From: Desulfosoma caldarium
Lineage (GTDB): Bacteria; Desulfobacterota; Syntrophobacteria; Syntrophobacterales; DSM-9756
DNA length: 64,000 nt
Assembly (NCBI RefSeq): GCF_003751385.1
Contig: NZ_RJVA01000014.1
Location: 1-64,000 of the forward strand
Reading direction: 5' to 3'
The first letter of the stretch is position 1. Every line of letters starts with the position of its first letter. The notes under the pieces are model-generated. The model ran no database searches. It was given only the letters and a program-made list of their open reading frames with translations, and was not told the origin of the DNA. Of this stretch, positions 1 through 9,997 are shown one piece after another. Position numbers and translations under genes: made by a program.

Positions 1-21
1 ACCCCGGCAAAGGAGGAGAGC

Positions 22-633
22 ATGGAATGGAGGGCGCTGAACGAGAAACGACGCTCGGTCAATTACTTTGATCCGTCCGTGACGATCACGGTCTCGGATC
101 TGCAAAAGATTTATGAAGCAGCCAAACTGGCTCCGTCATCCTTTAATCTGCAACCTTGGAAAGTGGTAGCCGTGCTTTCCAAAGAGGAAAAAGAAAAGCT
201 GCGTGCCGTGGCCATGAATCAGCCCAAAGTGACAGAAGCGTCGGCCGTGCTGGTTCTTTTTGGAAATACGCGACAATTCTTGGAAAGCCAAGATGTTTTT
301 GATGATCGAGTCGCCAAGGGGTACATGAAAGCCGAGGAGGTGCCACGGGCCGTGGCCATGGCGGAACGCCTTTACGCAGGGGATCGCGCCGTGGGCTACG
401 CTTCCCGAAATGTCGGCCTCTTTGCCATGAACCTCATGTTCGCAGCCTTGGATCAAGGCTGGGACACGCACCCCATGGACGGGTTTGACGTCGAAGGAGT
501 TCAAAAACTTTTCGGGCTGGACCCTAAATATGTGCCGGTCATGCTGCTGGCCATCGGCAAGAAACGCCCCGACGCGGCGCTGCTACCGCGAGGCATGCGC
601 CGCTCATTTGATGAGGTGTTCATTCTTCGCTAG
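22..633 (+). CDS. Nitroreductase family FMN protein
   Basis: A 203-residue flavoprotein of the nitroreductase fold, expected to use FMN and NAD(P)H to reduce quinones or nitro compounds in the cytoplasm. The N-terminal RRSVNYF motif and the APSSFNLQPW segment (about residues 37-46) are the phosphate and FMN contacts typical of the family. The size fits single-domain YodC/MhqN-type members. An AGGAGG ribosome site lies 5 bases before the ATG. It stands alone before the promoter of the next operon. The substrate cannot be told from sequence. Confidence 0.85.
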   Translation: MEWRALNEKRRSVNYFDPSVTITVSDLQKIYEAAKLAPSSFNLQPWKVVAVLSKEEKEKLRAVAMNQPKVTEASAVLVLFGNTRQFLESQDVFDDRVAKGYMKAEEVPRAVAMAERLYAGDRAVGYASRNVGLFAMNLMFAALDQGWDTHPMDGFDVEGVQKLFGLDPKYVPVMLLAIGKKRPDAALLPRGMRRSFDEVFILR

Positions 634-636
634 GAG

Positions 637-668
637 TTTCTTCGGCGCTCCAAAGAGCGACGAAAAAA
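637..668. other. Imperfect hairpin after the nitroreductase gene
   Basis: Arms at 637-650 and 655-668 match at 12 of 14 positions around a CAAA loop. The outer part is A/T pairs (TTTCTTCG against CGAAAAAA). It lies 4 bases after the nitroreductase stop and could end that transcript, but there is no T run after it on the plus strand, so a terminator role is only a guess. Confidence 0.3.
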
Positions 669-714
669 GCCTCTGCCCCATCAAGGACAGCTACAGCCCG
701 CTTGGAAAGTGTGC

Positions 715-742
715 TTGACAGCAACGCCCTCATGCCTATACT
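715..742 (+). promoter_or_regulatory. Sigma70-type promoter for the yceD-rpmF-plsX operon
   Basis: A perfect TTGACA (-35) at 715-720 is followed after 16 bases by TATACT (-10, one mismatch) at 737-742. The first start codon downstream is at 775, leaving a leader of about 25 bases. It is placed to drive the long lipid/riboflavin gene series. Confidence 0.75.
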
Positions 743-774
743 CAACGCTTTACTCGTGACCGAAAGAGGCGAGG

Positions 775-1314
775 ATGAAAATTCGAGTGGACGAAATTCC
801 AGACTCAGGGCGTTTGGTTCACGTTCATTGGACCCAGGATCGTTTAGAACGCCTTCTACCGCCTAACGATCCCCAAGGGTTTTCCTTGGCTCGTCCACTG
901 AACGTGGATCTGGAAATCCACAAGAAGCCTGACCACATCGAGGTCACGGGCACCCTTGAGGGGCAGCTGACCCTGCGGTGCGATCGTTGCCTTGAGGAAT
1001 ACGCTTCGGTTTTGAAGCGCTCCGTGCGGGTGCTCCTTTTCCACGAAGTCCGCGGCCCTAAAGAGGAGGAGGTGGAACTGGAGCCGGATGAGCTGGAGTA
1101 TGAATTTTTTGATGGGGAAATCATTGAAGTGGACCGCATGATCGCTGAAGAAGTGTTCTTAGAACTTCCCATGCGATGCTTGTGTTCCGAGACCTGTCGA
1201 GGATTATGTGCGGGCTGCGGGGCCAACCTCAACAGGGAAACGTGTACGTGTCAAAAAACCAGGGCCTCCTCGCCCTTTGATGTGCTTAAAAGCCTCACAT
1301 TTTCCAATCCCTGA
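775..1314 (+). CDS. yceD: YceD-family (DUF177) protein, 23S rRNA accumulation factor
   Basis: A 179-residue YceD/DUF177 protein. Members are nearly always encoded next to rpmF and are linked to 23S rRNA accumulation and ribosome assembly. The [10 protein letters not shown] motif (about residues 69-78) and a cysteine-rich C-terminus ([15 protein letters not shown], with later CTCQ) look like metal-binding clusters. A GAGG ribosome site precedes ATG 775. It is the first gene after the promoter and sits 26 bases before rpmF, the standard arrangement. The molecular activity is not established from sequence. Confidence 0.88.
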   Translation: MKIRVDEIPDSGRLVHVHWTQDRLERLLPPNDPQGFSLARPLNVDLEIHKKPDHIEVTGTLEGQLTLRCDRCLEEYASVLKRSVRVLLFHEVRGPKEEEVELEPDELEYEFFDGEIIEVDRMIAEEVFLELPMRCLCSETCRGLCAGCGANLNRETCTCQKTRASSPFDVLKSLTFSNP

Positions 1315-1340
1315 AGCGATGTCACAAGGAGATACACATC

Positions 1341-1523
1341 ATGGCCGTACCCAAGCGAAGAACTTCCAAATCGAGACGAGACAAACGGCGGAGCCATCTG
1401 CACCTGACGGCTCCTTCCCTTACCACATGCCCCCAGTGCCATGAACCCGTCATGCCGCACCGCATCTGCCCCTCATGCGGGTCTTACAAGGGCAGGCCGG
1501 TTTTGGTCACGGAAGAAGTCTAG
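1341..1523 (+). CDS. rpmF: 50S ribosomal protein L32
   Basis: A 60-residue L32 of the large ribosomal subunit. The N-terminus [17 protein letters not shown] is classical, and two cysteine pairs (CPQC at about residues 32-35 and CPSC at 45-48) form the zinc ribbon of the zinc-bound L32 form. The ribosome site AAGGAG at 1326-1331 is well spaced from ATG 1341. It lies between yceD and plsX, the usual bacterial order. Confidence 0.97.
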   Translation: MAVPKRRTSKSRRDKRRSHLHLTAPSLTTCPQCHEPVMPHRICPSCGSYKGRPVLVTEEV

Positions 1524-1544
1524 AGCGGGGGCGTTGACCTTTGA

Positions 1545-2648
1545 ATGGCTGGGCCGATGGTCATCGCCGTAGATGCCATGGGGGGGGATGCGGCCCCCGA
1601 TGCCGTAGTGCGGGGCGCGCTGCAAGCCTCGGCCCGCACCAACGCGCGTATACTTCTCGTTGGTGACGAGAAGCGTCTTCATCGGTGCCTAACCTCCGAG
1701 AGGCACTCACCGGCCATCGACGTCCTCCATGCCCCTGAAACCGTGGATATGGGGGACATTGGTCCCTTGGCCCTTCGAAAAAAAAGGCTTTCTTCCCTCT
1801 ACGTGGCCATGGATCAATTGCAGCGCGGCACCGCTGATGCGGTGGTGAGTGCGGGCAACAGCGCGGCCATCGTGGCCACCGCATCGCACCATCTGGGGCT
1901 CATTCCCGGACTCAAACGTCCGGCCCTGGGCGTTCTTTTGCCTTCCTTCGGCCCTGACATCCTGTTAGCCGATGCCGGCGCTCACAGTGAATCCGGAAGC
2001 ATTCATCTGGCGCAGACGGTTTTCTTGGCGATCTCTTTTTTAAAGCATTCGTGCGGCCGTCCTCATCCCAGCATCGGCATTCTCAACATCGGGCATGAAC
2101 CCACCAAGGGCCCTCGCGCCATTCAAGGCGCCATGAAGCTCCTTGCCGAGTCTTTCACCCCCGCCCTGCGCTATGTGGAACCTCACACCCTTTTCCACGG
2201 CACGGTGGACGGCGTGGTGTGCGACGGTTTTGTGGGCAACGCCTTGGTCAAGCTTTTGGAAGGCGTTTCGGATGCCGCTCGCCAGTGCTTGGGGACTCTC
2301 GGAGGCGACAAGCTCGAACCCTCTGCGCACCGAAAAGCCCCTCCGCCCGAACAATGGTTGCACCGACTGGCCTCTAAGGAACTGGGGGCAGCTCCATTGC
2401 TGGGTGTGCGCAAGACCGTGCTCATTGCCCATGGGCGCTCTCAGGCCCGGGAAATCGCCAACGCCATACTGGACGCTGTAGGATACGTTCGGCAGGAACT
2501 CTACCCGCGCATGGAAAAGGATGGGGAACTTTTGGAGCACCTGGCGGCCGTTCGAAGCCACTACACGCGATGGATGCTTGCAGGACTCAAGGGCCCATGG
2601 CGACTCAGCACCAAGAAGCCGGAATCCGATAAAGGAGGACAGCCTTGA
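1545..2648 (+). CDS. plsX: Phosphate acyltransferase PlsX
   Basis: Makes acyl-phosphate from acyl-ACP, the first committed step of phospholipid synthesis in the PlsX/PlsY pathway. The N-terminal [13 protein letters not shown] motif is diagnostic, and the GNSAA and DAGA segments of the fold are present. At 367 residues it is slightly longer than the usual 330-345, with a charged C-terminal tail. The start is uncertain: ATG 1545 has no good ribosome site, and ATG 1557 ([11 protein letters not shown]) is equally possible. Its TGA overlaps the TTG start of the next gene, so the two are translationally coupled. Confidence 0.95.
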   Translation: MAGPMVIAVDAMGGDAAPDAVVRGALQASARTNARILLVGDEKRLHRCLTSERHSPAIDVLHAPETVDMGDIGPLALRKKRLSSLYVAMDQLQRGTADAVVSAGNSAAIVATASHHLGLIPGLKRPALGVLLPSFGPDILLADAGAHSESGSIHLAQTVFLAISFLKHSCGRPHPSIGILNIGHEPTKGPRAIQGAMKLLAESFTPALRYVEPHTLFHGTVDGVVCDGFVGNALVKLLEGVSDAARQCLGTLGGDKLEPSAHRKAPPPEQWLHRLASKELGAAPLLGVRKTVLIAHGRSQAREIANAILDAVGYVRQELYPRMEKDGELLEHLAAVRSHYTRWMLAGLKGPWRLSTKKPESDKGGQP

Positions 2649-3814
2649 ATTACTTTTTGACCGACGAGCAGAAGATGATTCAGGAATTGGCCGAACAAAT
2701 TGCACGGGAAAAAATTCGGCCCATGAGAGCTCAGTTAGACGAGGCCGAAGAGTTCCCCACGGACATTTTAAAGACCCTGGCTCAGTCGGACTTGTTCGGT
2801 GTATATATTCCTGAAGAATACGGCGGTCTAGGTGGCGGCATTTTGGAAAACTGCCTGGCCGTCGAGCAACTGGCTCGAGCCTGCATCGGCGTGGCCACTT
2901 CCTTTGCCGCCAGCGGCTTGGGAGCATATCCCATATTGCTGTACGGTTCCGAAGCCCAAAAAGCCGCCTACCTTCCGGACATTGCGGCGGGAAAAAGGCT
3001 TGCCGCCTTTGCGGTCACCGAATCGGGCGCCGGAAGCGATGTGACGGCCATTCGCACCACGGCGATCAAAGACGGCAATTTTTACGTTTTGAACGGCACC
3101 AAGCAGTGGATCACCAATGGCGGAGAAGCAGACATCTACAGTGTGTTGGCGGTGACGGACAAGACCAAGGGGCCTCGAGGGGCCAGCTTTTTCATCGTGG
3201 AAAAGGGGGATCCCGGATTTTCTTTTGGAAAGAAAGAAAAAAAACTGGGCATTCGCGCCTCGGCGACGCGGGAACTGGTGTTTCAGGACTGCCGCATTCC
3301 CAAGGACCGCCTCATCGGCCGTGAAGGGATGGGGTTCATCATTGCCATGAAAACCTTTGACAAATCCAGACCGGGTATCGGAGCCTTAGGGGTGGGGCTG
3401 GCGCAAGGCGCTTTGGATATTGCTGTAGAATATGCACGAAAGCGCATTCAATTCGGCAAACCCATCATCACCTTTCAGGCGATTCAGCACAAGTTGGCGG
3501 ACATGGCCATCAAAACGGAAGCCGCCCGCGCTTTGATTTATTGCGCGGCGCGCCATCTGGATACGGACCCGCCTGACGCCGGCAAGGTGGCCGCCATGTG
3601 CAAGGTGTTCGCCAGCGATACGGCCATGGAAGTGACTACGGAAGCCGTCCAAATCCTTGGAGGCTACGGATACATGCGCGACTACCCCGTGGAAAAGATG
3701 TTTCGCGACGCCAAGATTCTTCAGATCTACGAAGGCACCAACGAAATCCAACGAAACATTATCGGCCAGGAACTCAACAAGGAATACGCTCGCTTAAAGG
3801 AAAGCTTTATCTAA
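2645..3814 (+). CDS. Acyl-CoA dehydrogenase (short-chain type)
   Basis: A 389-residue FAD flavoprotein that oxidises an acyl-CoA to the 2-enoyl-CoA and passes electrons to ETF. The FAD/substrate segment [11 protein letters not shown], the WITNGGEAD stretch and the C-terminal [11 protein letters not shown], whose glutamate is the catalytic base of butyryl-type enzymes, are all present. The start is TTG 2645, inside the plsX stop (TTGA), with a strong AAAGGAGGA site upstream. EtfB and EtfA follow directly, so they are its likely electron acceptors. Finding it between plsX and fabG, where fabH and fabD usually lie, is unusual. Confidence 0.93.
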   Translation: MNYFLTDEQKMIQELAEQIAREKIRPMRAQLDEAEEFPTDILKTLAQSDLFGVYIPEEYGGLGGGILENCLAVEQLARACIGVATSFAASGLGAYPILLYGSEAQKAAYLPDIAAGKRLAAFAVTESGAGSDVTAIRTTAIKDGNFYVLNGTKQWITNGGEADIYSVLAVTDKTKGPRGASFFIVEKGDPGFSFGKKEKKLGIRASATRELVFQDCRIPKDRLIGREGMGFIIAMKTFDKSRPGIGALGVGLAQGALDIAVEYARKRIQFGKPIITFQAIQHKLADMAIKTEAARALIYCAARHLDTDPPDAGKVAAMCKVFASDTAMEVTTEAVQILGGYGYMRDYPVEKMFRDAKILQIYEGTNEIQRNIIGQELNKEYARLKESFI

Positions 3815-3917
3815 GGCCTCGAGCACGGCAAGCTGTGAAAGTGGCGCAGACAGCCACATGCCGTCGCGCCGTGCGGCGCTTCTTACTGAAGAGAGACGTG
3901 AGCCAGCGGATGGAGCC

Positions 3918-4709
3918 ATGAAAATCGTTGTCTGCATCAAGCAAGTTCCCGATGCCAAGAACGTGCGCATCGACCCGAACACCCACACCTTGGTGCGCCA
4001 GGGGGTGGAGTCCATTATCAATCCTTTTGACCTTTTTGCCGTGGAAGCCGCGCTTCGCCTCAAAGACCAACATGGCGCCCATGTCACCGCACTCACCATG
4101 GGCCCCCCTCAAGCCGAAGAAGCTCTGCGGGAAGTGCTTTCCCGGGGGGTGGATGATGCGGTGCTGTTGAGTGACCGCGCCTTTGCCGGAGCGGACACCT
4201 GGGCGACAGCTACGGTTTTGGCGGCCGCCATTCGCAAAATCCAGGACGTCTCGCTGATTTTTTGCGGCAAACAGGCCATCGACGGGGACACAGCGCAGGT
4301 GGGCCCTGAATTGGCCACCTTGTTGGACATGCCTTATGCCACCTTCGTCAAGGGCTTGGAACTTCAAGGCGACGGTCACCTTCACGTGGTGCGCAAGACC
4401 GATGAAGGCATCGAGGAATGGCGGCTTCCCTTGCCCGCTTTGCTCACGGTCCTTCGCGATGTGGGCGATCCCAGACTTCCATCGCTGAAGCACAAGATGC
4501 GAGCCCGAAAGGCTGTCATTCCCGTGTGGGGCCTTGAGGATGTGGGGCTTTCGGAAGATCGCGTGGGTCTTCGAGGCTCCTTTACGCAGGTGGTGCGCGT
4601 GTTCAGTCCGCCGAAACGTTCGGACCGATGGATGCTGGAAGGTTCGGTGGCCGAGCAAGTGGAAAAACTTTACCAGTACCTAAAGGAAGCCAAGGTTCCC
4701 GGTCTATGA
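3918..4709 (+). CDS. etfB: Electron transfer flavoprotein beta subunit
   Basis: The 263-residue small subunit of ETF, carrying electrons from acyl-CoA dehydrogenase. It begins MKIVVCIKQVPDAKNVRID, typical for EtfB, and holds the DGDTAQVGPELA segment. An upstream extension in the same frame lacks a ribosome site and family similarity, so ATG 3918 is preferred. Its TGA overlaps the ATG of etfA (ATGA), giving coupled, equal synthesis of the two subunits. Confidence 0.94.
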   Translation: MKIVVCIKQVPDAKNVRIDPNTHTLVRQGVESIINPFDLFAVEAALRLKDQHGAHVTALTMGPPQAEEALREVLSRGVDDAVLLSDRAFAGADTWATATVLAAAIRKIQDVSLIFCGKQAIDGDTAQVGPELATLLDMPYATFVKGLELQGDGHLHVVRKTDEGIEEWRLPLPALLTVLRDVGDPRLPSLKHKMRARKAVIPVWGLEDVGLSEDRVGLRGSFTQVVRVFSPPKRSDRWMLEGSVAEQVEKLYQYLKEAKVPGL

Positions 4710-5890
4710 AAGCGTTGGTCGATTTACAAAAATGCACCGCCTGTGGCGTGTGCCAGGATGTGTGCCCCGTGGGGGCCATCACGGTTTCGGAAACCCATGC
4801 CGTGGTGTCCGACGACTGCACCCTGTGCGGCATGTGCGTGGACACCTGTGAGTTTCAGGCTATCACCCTTCCCGAAGTGGGCTCCGGAGCTCCAACCGAT
4901 GCGGCCTCCTACCGTGGTGTCTGGGCCTTTGCCGAATGGCGGCACGGCCGGGTGCATGCTGTCAGTTACGAGCTCCTCAGCGCGGCGCGGCGCCTTGCCG
5001 ACAAGAAAGGAGTTTCATGCGCCGCCGTGCTCTTGGGAGAAAACCTGAGGGATCGCGCCTCGGAACTTTTGCGTTACGGGGCCGATGTGGTCTATGTGGT
5101 GGACCACCCCGCCTTGCGACACTTTACGGATGAAGCCTACAGCCGATGCCTTGTGGAACTGGTGCGACGCCATAAACCCGAAATTCTTCTCGCCGGCGCC
5201 ACGTCCATCGGCCGATCCTTCATTCCTCGCGTTGCCGCCATGCTGCAGACGGGGCTCACCGCCGATTGCACCGATTTGGACATCAGCGATGAGGGTTTGC
5301 TCCTGCAGACGCGTCCCGCTTTTGGCGGTAATGTCATGGCCACCATCATCTGCCCCTACGGTCGCCCTCAAATGGCCACGGTACGCCCTCGAGTCATGCG
5401 CCCTGTGCTGGACCCGCGCAACGGGCGCGTGGAATCGGTCACCTTGCCCGAAGAAGTGTTTCGCACCCGCGTGCAGGTGCTCCAGGTGATTCCCGAAGAG
5501 GATACCACGGCGAAACTTTCCGAAGCCGAGGTCATCATTTCCGGTGGGCGCGGCTTGCAGAAGGCGGAAAATTTTCGAATGGTCGAAGAACTGGCGCGGC
5601 TTTTCAAAGGAGCCGTCGGGGCATCGCGCAGCGTCGTGGAAGAGGGCTGGGTTCCGGTTTCCCATCAGGTGGGCCAGACGGGCCAGACGGTCTCTCCGAC
5701 GCTGTACATGGCCATTGGCATCTCGGGCGCCATTCAGCACATTGTGGGCATGCAGGGATCCAAGATCGTCGTGGCCGTGAACAAAGACCCGGAAGCTCCC
5801 ATCTTTGACGTGGCCTCCTGCGGCGTGGTGGCCGATTTGTTTGAATTCGTGCCGGCGTTTATCGAACGCATTCGACGAGGCGAATCTTAG
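4706..5890 (+). CDS. etfA: Electron transfer flavoprotein alpha subunit with N-terminal 2[4Fe-4S] ferredoxin domain
   Basis: A 394-residue EtfA. Residues 1-60 form a bacterial ferredoxin with two cluster motifs, CTACGVCQDVCP (from about residue 11) and CTLCGMCVDTCE (from about 40). The remainder is the normal EtfA fold, ending with the FAD-binding region (GQTGQTVSPTLYMAIG, then SGAIQHIVGM). Ferredoxin-fused EtfA is known from electron-bifurcating or low-potential ETF systems such as CarE and LctC of anaerobes. The start overlaps the etfB stop. Whether this ETF bifurcates cannot be settled from sequence. Confidence 0.93.
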   Translation: MKALVDLQKCTACGVCQDVCPVGAITVSETHAVVSDDCTLCGMCVDTCEFQAITLPEVGSGAPTDAASYRGVWAFAEWRHGRVHAVSYELLSAARRLADKKGVSCAAVLLGENLRDRASELLRYGADVVYVVDHPALRHFTDEAYSRCLVELVRRHKPEILLAGATSIGRSFIPRVAAMLQTGLTADCTDLDISDEGLLLQTRPAFGGNVMATIICPYGRPQMATVRPRVMRPVLDPRNGRVESVTLPEEVFRTRVQVLQVIPEEDTTAKLSEAEVIISGGRGLQKAENFRMVEELARLFKGAVGASRSVVEEGWVPVSHQVGQTGQTVSPTLYMAIGISGAIQHIVGMQGSKIVVAVNKDPEAPIFDVASCGVVADLFEFVPAFIERIRRGES

Positions 5891-5980
5891 AAAACTGAAA
5901 CCGAGCGCGCCTTTGCGGGCTCACGCAGAGGGCCTTGACCTGGGCGAGCTCGGCAGGTTGCATGGCAAAGGGAGGTTCCC

Positions 5981-6724
5981 ATGGCACAGGCCAAAGTGGT
6001 TGTGGTCACCGGCGCCAGTCGTGGTATCGGCCGAGCGGTCGCCTTGGCTTTTGCCGAACCCGGCACCACGGTGGTGGTCAATTACCGATCAGGACGTGAG
6101 GCTGCGGAAGAAACTGGGCGTGCCATCACGGAGCGAGGCGCCCAGGCAGTTCTCAGCCCCTTTGATGTGGCAGACCCGGAAGCCGTCAAAGCGGCGTTCA
6201 AAAACCTTACCGACACTCTGGGCCGCCTGGACGTCCTGGTCAACAATGCCGGCATCACCCGGGACAACATTTTCCCTCGCCTCAAAGAATCCGATTGGGA
6301 TGAGGTCCTCAACGTGAATCTGAAAGGCGTGTTCTTGTGCTGCCAGGCCGCCATGCGCCCCATGCTCAAACAGCGCTATGGGCGCATCATCAACATCACT
6401 TCCGTTGTGGGCTTTACAGGAAACGCCGGCCAGTGCAATTATGCCGCTGCCAAGGCCGGCATCGTGGGTCTGACGCGCTCCCTTGCCCGTGAGGTCGTTT
6501 CCCGAAACATCACCGTCAACGCTGTGGCTCCCGGCTACATTGAAACGGAAATGACCCAGGCCCTTGGAGAAGAGGCCCGACAGGCTCTTTTGTCTCAGAT
6601 TCCTGCGGGGCGCACGGGATCGCCCGAGGAGGTGGCCGCCGCCGTGCGCTTCCTAGCCTCCGACGCTGCAGGATACATCACAGGCCAGGTTCTCCACGTC
6701 AACGGCGGCATGTTCATGGGATAA
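5981..6724 (+). CDS. fabG: 3-oxoacyl-ACP reductase FabG
   Basis: An NADPH-dependent reductase of the fatty acid elongation cycle, 247 residues and full length. It shows the cofactor motif TGASRGIGRA (about residues 11-20), NNAGI, and the catalytic Ser...Tyr-x-x-x-Lys set (NITSVVG, then NYAAAKAG). The ribosome site AAAGGGAGG precedes ATG 5981. It is followed 51 bases later by fabF with no acyl carrier protein gene between them, although fabG-acpP-fabF is the usual order. Confidence 0.94.
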   Translation: MAQAKVVVVTGASRGIGRAVALAFAEPGTTVVVNYRSGREAAEETGRAITERGAQAVLSPFDVADPEAVKAAFKNLTDTLGRLDVLVNNAGITRDNIFPRLKESDWDEVLNVNLKGVFLCCQAAMRPMLKQRYGRIINITSVVGFTGNAGQCNYAAAKAGIVGLTRSLAREVVSRNITVNAVAPGYIETEMTQALGEEARQALLSQIPAGRTGSPEEVAAAVRFLASDAAGYITGQVLHVNGGMFMG

Positions 6725-6775
6725 GTAGCTGAGACAACACGCACCAATTTCTTGGCAGACATTGACGAGGGCATC

Positions 6776-8029
6776 ATGGTAGAAGGCGCAAAGCGAAGGG
6801 TTGTGGTCACAGGATTGGGACTGGTCACACCTTTGGGGGTCGGCGTGGAACAGAATTGGACCAATGTGATCAACGGCGTTTCAGGCATCGCCCCCATCAC
6901 CCGGTTTAACACGGAAGGCTTCGCCACGCGCATCGCCGGCGAAGTCAAAGGATTTCAGCCGGAAGAGTTTATCCCCAAAAAAGATTTGCGTAAAATGGAC
7001 ATCTTTCTCACCTACGCCATCGCCGCCGCACAATTGGCCGTTCAAGACGCCTCCCTGACCATCGATCCCTCAGAAAGTCCTCGAGCGGGCGTGGTCATGG
7101 GCTGTGGACTGGGAGGCCTCACCACTATTGAAGAATGTCATAAGACCCTCTTGCAGTCTGGGCCTCGTAAGATCAGTCCTTTTTTTATTCCCATGCTCAT
7201 CGCCAATATGGCTCCGGGACTCATCTCCATTCAGCACGGAGCCAAGGGACCCAATCTGTCCTTTCAGACTGCCTGCGCGGCGGGAACCCATGCCATCGGC
7301 CACGCCTTTCACTTGATTCGAGACGGGGCCGCCGACATCATGATCACGGGTGGTGTGGAATCCACCATCACACCCCTTTGTGTGGGCGGTTTCAATGCCA
7401 TGCGGGCTTTATCCACGCGCAACGACGAACCCGAAAGAGCTTCCCGACCTTTTGACAAGGACCGGGACGGGTTCGTTTTGGGCGAAGGCAGTGCGGTACT
7501 CATTTTGGAAGAGGCGGAACGGGCCAGGAAACGAGGAGTGCGCATCTACGCGGAGGTGATCGGATTCGGCGCTTCCGGAGATGCCTACCACATGACGGCG
7601 CCGCCGCCCGATGCCGAAGGCGCCGCCCTGTGCATGCGCGCGGCTTTAAACGATGCGGGCATCGACCCTCACGAAGTGGACTACATCAATGCTCACGGCA
7701 CGTCCACAGATCTTAACGATCGCCTCGAAACCTTGGCCATCAAGACCGTTTTCGGGGATCATGTTAAGAAACTGGCCGTTAGTTCCACCAAGTCCATGAC
7801 GGGCCATCTGCTAGGGGCCGCTGGAGGCGTGGAAGGGGCCTACACGGTGCTCACCCTCTATCACGACGTCATTCCGCCCACCATCAACTACGAAACGCCC
7901 GATCCAGACTGTGACCTGGACTACGTGCCCAACGTCGCCCGCAGAGCTTCGGTGCACGTGGCCCTGTCCAACTCCTTTGGATTCGGCGGAACCAACGGAA
8001 CCCTGGTTTTCAAAAAATGGACCGAATAG
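6776..8029 (+). CDS. fabF: 3-oxoacyl-ACP synthase II FabF
   Basis: A 417-residue condensing enzyme that elongates acyl-ACP with malonyl-ACP. It carries the active-site cysteine ([13 protein letters not shown]), the two catalytic histidines ([11 protein letters not shown] and [11 protein letters not shown]) and the C-terminal FGFGGTNG loop. ATG 6776, with GAGG at 6767-6770, is chosen over an in-frame TTG at 6752 that lacks a ribosome site. rpiB follows after 28 bases. Confidence 0.95.
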   Translation: MVEGAKRRVVVTGLGLVTPLGVGVEQNWTNVINGVSGIAPITRFNTEGFATRIAGEVKGFQPEEFIPKKDLRKMDIFLTYAIAAAQLAVQDASLTIDPSESPRAGVVMGCGLGGLTTIEECHKTLLQSGPRKISPFFIPMLIANMAPGLISIQHGAKGPNLSFQTACAAGTHAIGHAFHLIRDGAADIMITGGVESTITPLCVGGFNAMRALSTRNDEPERASRPFDKDRDGFVLGEGSAVLILEEAERARKRGVRIYAEVIGFGASGDAYHMTAPPPDAEGAALCMRAALNDAGIDPHEVDYINAHGTSTDLNDRLETLAIKTVFGDHVKKLAVSSTKSMTGHLLGAAGGVEGAYTVLTLYHDVIPPTINYETPDPDCDLDYVPNVARRASVHVALSNSFGFGGTNGTLVFKKWTE

Positions 8030-8057
8030 GCCAAGGGCACGCTATGGGTTTGTTGAC

Positions 8058-8510
8058 ATGAAAATCATGATCGGCGCCGATCACGCAGGCTTTGAACTTA
8101 AGGAACACATCGTGGCCCATTTGCGCCTCAAAGGCCATCACGTGGAGGACATCGGGACCCACAGCTCGGATTCCGTGGACTACCCGGATTACGCCTTTAC
8201 GGTGGCGCGCGCCGTGGCTCAGGGCATGGTGGATCGAGGCATTCTCCTGTGCGGCAGCGGCATCGGCATGTCGATGGCGGCCAATCGCGTTCCCGGAGTG
8301 CGGGCGGTCCTGGCTTCGGAACCCTATGCTGCCAAGATGAGCCGGCGCCACAACGACAGCAATGTATTGTGCCTCGGTGGGCGCTTCATCGGTCCGGATC
8401 TGGCTCGGGAAATCGTGGACGTGTGGCTGGCCGAAACCTTTGAAGGGGGCCGTCACTGTCGTCGCTTGGATTTGCTGGACAATCCTTCTTCGTGGAGAAA
8501 CTTTCGATGA
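8058..8510 (+). CDS. rpiB: Ribose-5-phosphate isomerase B
   Basis: Interconverts ribose 5-phosphate and ribulose 5-phosphate. The 150-residue length is typical of RpiB/LacAB enzymes. It has the [13 protein letters not shown]-terminus and the active-site cysteine loop [18 protein letters not shown] 8058 is the start supported by alignment, although its ribosome site is weak. The TGA overlaps the glyA ATG (ATGA). It supplies ribulose 5-phosphate, a substrate of RibB encoded downstream. The fabF-rpiB-glyA order is common in deltaproteobacteria. Confidence 0.94.
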   Translation: MKIMIGADHAGFELKEHIVAHLRLKGHHVEDIGTHSSDSVDYPDYAFTVARAVAQGMVDRGILLCGSGIGMSMAANRVPGVRAVLASEPYAAKMSRRHNDSNVLCLGGRFIGPDLAREIVDVWLAETFEGGRHCRRLDLLDNPSSWRNFR

Positions 8511-9826
8511 ACACGAGCTCACTGGAAAGAACGGACCCGGCCATGGCCAAGGTCCTTCGAGACGAAGAAATACGGCAGCGCACCAAACTGGAACTGATCG
8601 CCTCCGAAAACTTCGTCAGCGACGCCGTGCGAATCGCTCAAGGATCCGTCCTGACCAACAAATACGCCGAGGGCTATCCCGGACGGCGCTACTACGGTGG
8701 GTGCGAACATGTGGATGTTGCCGAATCCTTGGCGCAAGAAAGGGCCAAGGCCCTTTTTCAATGCCGCTACGCCAACGTGCAGCCCCACTCAGGATCCCAG
8801 GCCAACATGGCCGTCTATTTCGCCTTGTTGCAGCCGGGCGACACCATCATGGGTATGGACCTGCGCCAAGGCGGGCATCTCACCCACGGCAGTCCCGTGA
8901 GCTTTTCCGGAAGGCTGTTTCGCGTGGTCTCTTACGGGGTGCATCCGGACACGGAAACCATCGACTTCGACCAGATGATACGACTGGCTCAAGAACACCG
9001 GCCCAAACTCATTATCGCCGGGGCCAGCGCCTATCCGCGCCTCATTGATTTTGCACGATTTCGCCATATCTGTGACGAAATTGGGGCTTATCTCATGGTG
9101 GACATGGCCCACATCGCGGGGCTGGTCGCCGCAGGCCTTCACCCCAACCCGCTCCCCCACGCCCATGCGGTGACCTCCACCACCCACAAGACGCTGCGGG
9201 GGCCTCGAGGGGGCCTGATTCTTTCCGACAACCTAGAATTGGGCAAGAAACTAGACAGCCAAATCTTTCCCGGCATTCAAGGTGGCCCGCTCATGCACGT
9301 CATCGCCGCCAAAGCCGTCGCCTTTCACGAAGCCTTGCAGCCGGCCTTCAAAGAATACCAGCAGCGCATTGTGGATAATTGCAAAGCCCTGGCCTCGGCC
9401 TTGATGAACCTGGGCTACCGCCTGGTTTCCGGAGGCACCGACAACCACCTTATGCTCGTGGACCTGAGAAACAAGGGCATTACGGGAAAGGCGGCCGAAG
9501 AGGCGCTGGATCGGGCGGGAATCACGGTGAACAAGAATTCCATTCCTTTTGATCCGCAAAAACCCAACATCGCCAGCGGCATTCGCATCGGCACGGCCGC
9601 TGTCACCACGCGCGGCATGGAACCGTCGCACATGCTGCTCATTGCGGATTTTATTCATCAGGCCTTGAACGCCGTGGACAACGAGAGCCGCCTGGCCGAA
9701 CTCAAAAGGCATGTGGCGGCCTTTTGCCATCAGTTTCCGTTGAACGCCTGGGCAGGCGATGGCGCCCATGACCGGAATGCAGCGCCGGCGGCGGACGTGT
9801 CGTCAAAGGCTGGCGCGTGTTTGTAG
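8507..9826 (+). CDS. glyA: Serine hydroxymethyltransferase
   Basis: A PLP enzyme converting serine and tetrahydrofolate to glycine and methylene-tetrahydrofolate. The PLP lysine lies in [12 protein letters not shown], and the [11 protein letters not shown] and HSGSQANM segments are diagnostic. ATG 8507 overlaps the rpiB stop and has GGAG a few bases upstream. At 439 residues it is about 20 longer than most GlyA, through a low-complexity C-terminal tail (residues about 418-439) with no known role. The nrdR gene that often follows glyA is absent. Confidence 0.95.
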   Translation: MNTSSLERTDPAMAKVLRDEEIRQRTKLELIASENFVSDAVRIAQGSVLTNKYAEGYPGRRYYGGCEHVDVAESLAQERAKALFQCRYANVQPHSGSQANMAVYFALLQPGDTIMGMDLRQGGHLTHGSPVSFSGRLFRVVSYGVHPDTETIDFDQMIRLAQEHRPKLIIAGASAYPRLIDFARFRHICDEIGAYLMVDMAHIAGLVAAGLHPNPLPHAHAVTSTTHKTLRGPRGGLILSDNLELGKKLDSQIFPGIQGGPLMHVIAAKAVAFHEALQPAFKEYQQRIVDNCKALASALMNLGYRLVSGGTDNHLMLVDLRNKGITGKAAEEALDRAGITVNKNSIPFDPQKPNIASGIRIGTAAVTTRGMEPSHMLLIADFIHQALNAVDNESRLAELKRHVAAFCHQFPLNAWAGDGAHDRNAAPAADVSSKAGACL

Positions 9827-9997
9827 GAAGCCACAGCGAAAACTCTCCTCGAGGCCTGCGCCACGCCAACGGGCGGCTTTGTGGGAAGGGCTTCTTTGGC
9901 CATGCGACGGCCATGCCCGACAAAAAAGGCGATTCGCCATGGTCAAAGGATGGCGCTTGGCCGCGATGGTTCCGCATCCATAGAAACCAATGACGTC

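Noticed and set aside
2040-2927. Minus-strand frame of 295 codons over plsX and the acyl-CoA dehydrogenase
   Set aside because: It is antisense to two well-supported genes and has no recognisable motif.
3807-4658. Minus-strand frame of 283 codons over etfB
   Set aside because: It mirrors the real etfB frame and has no family features.
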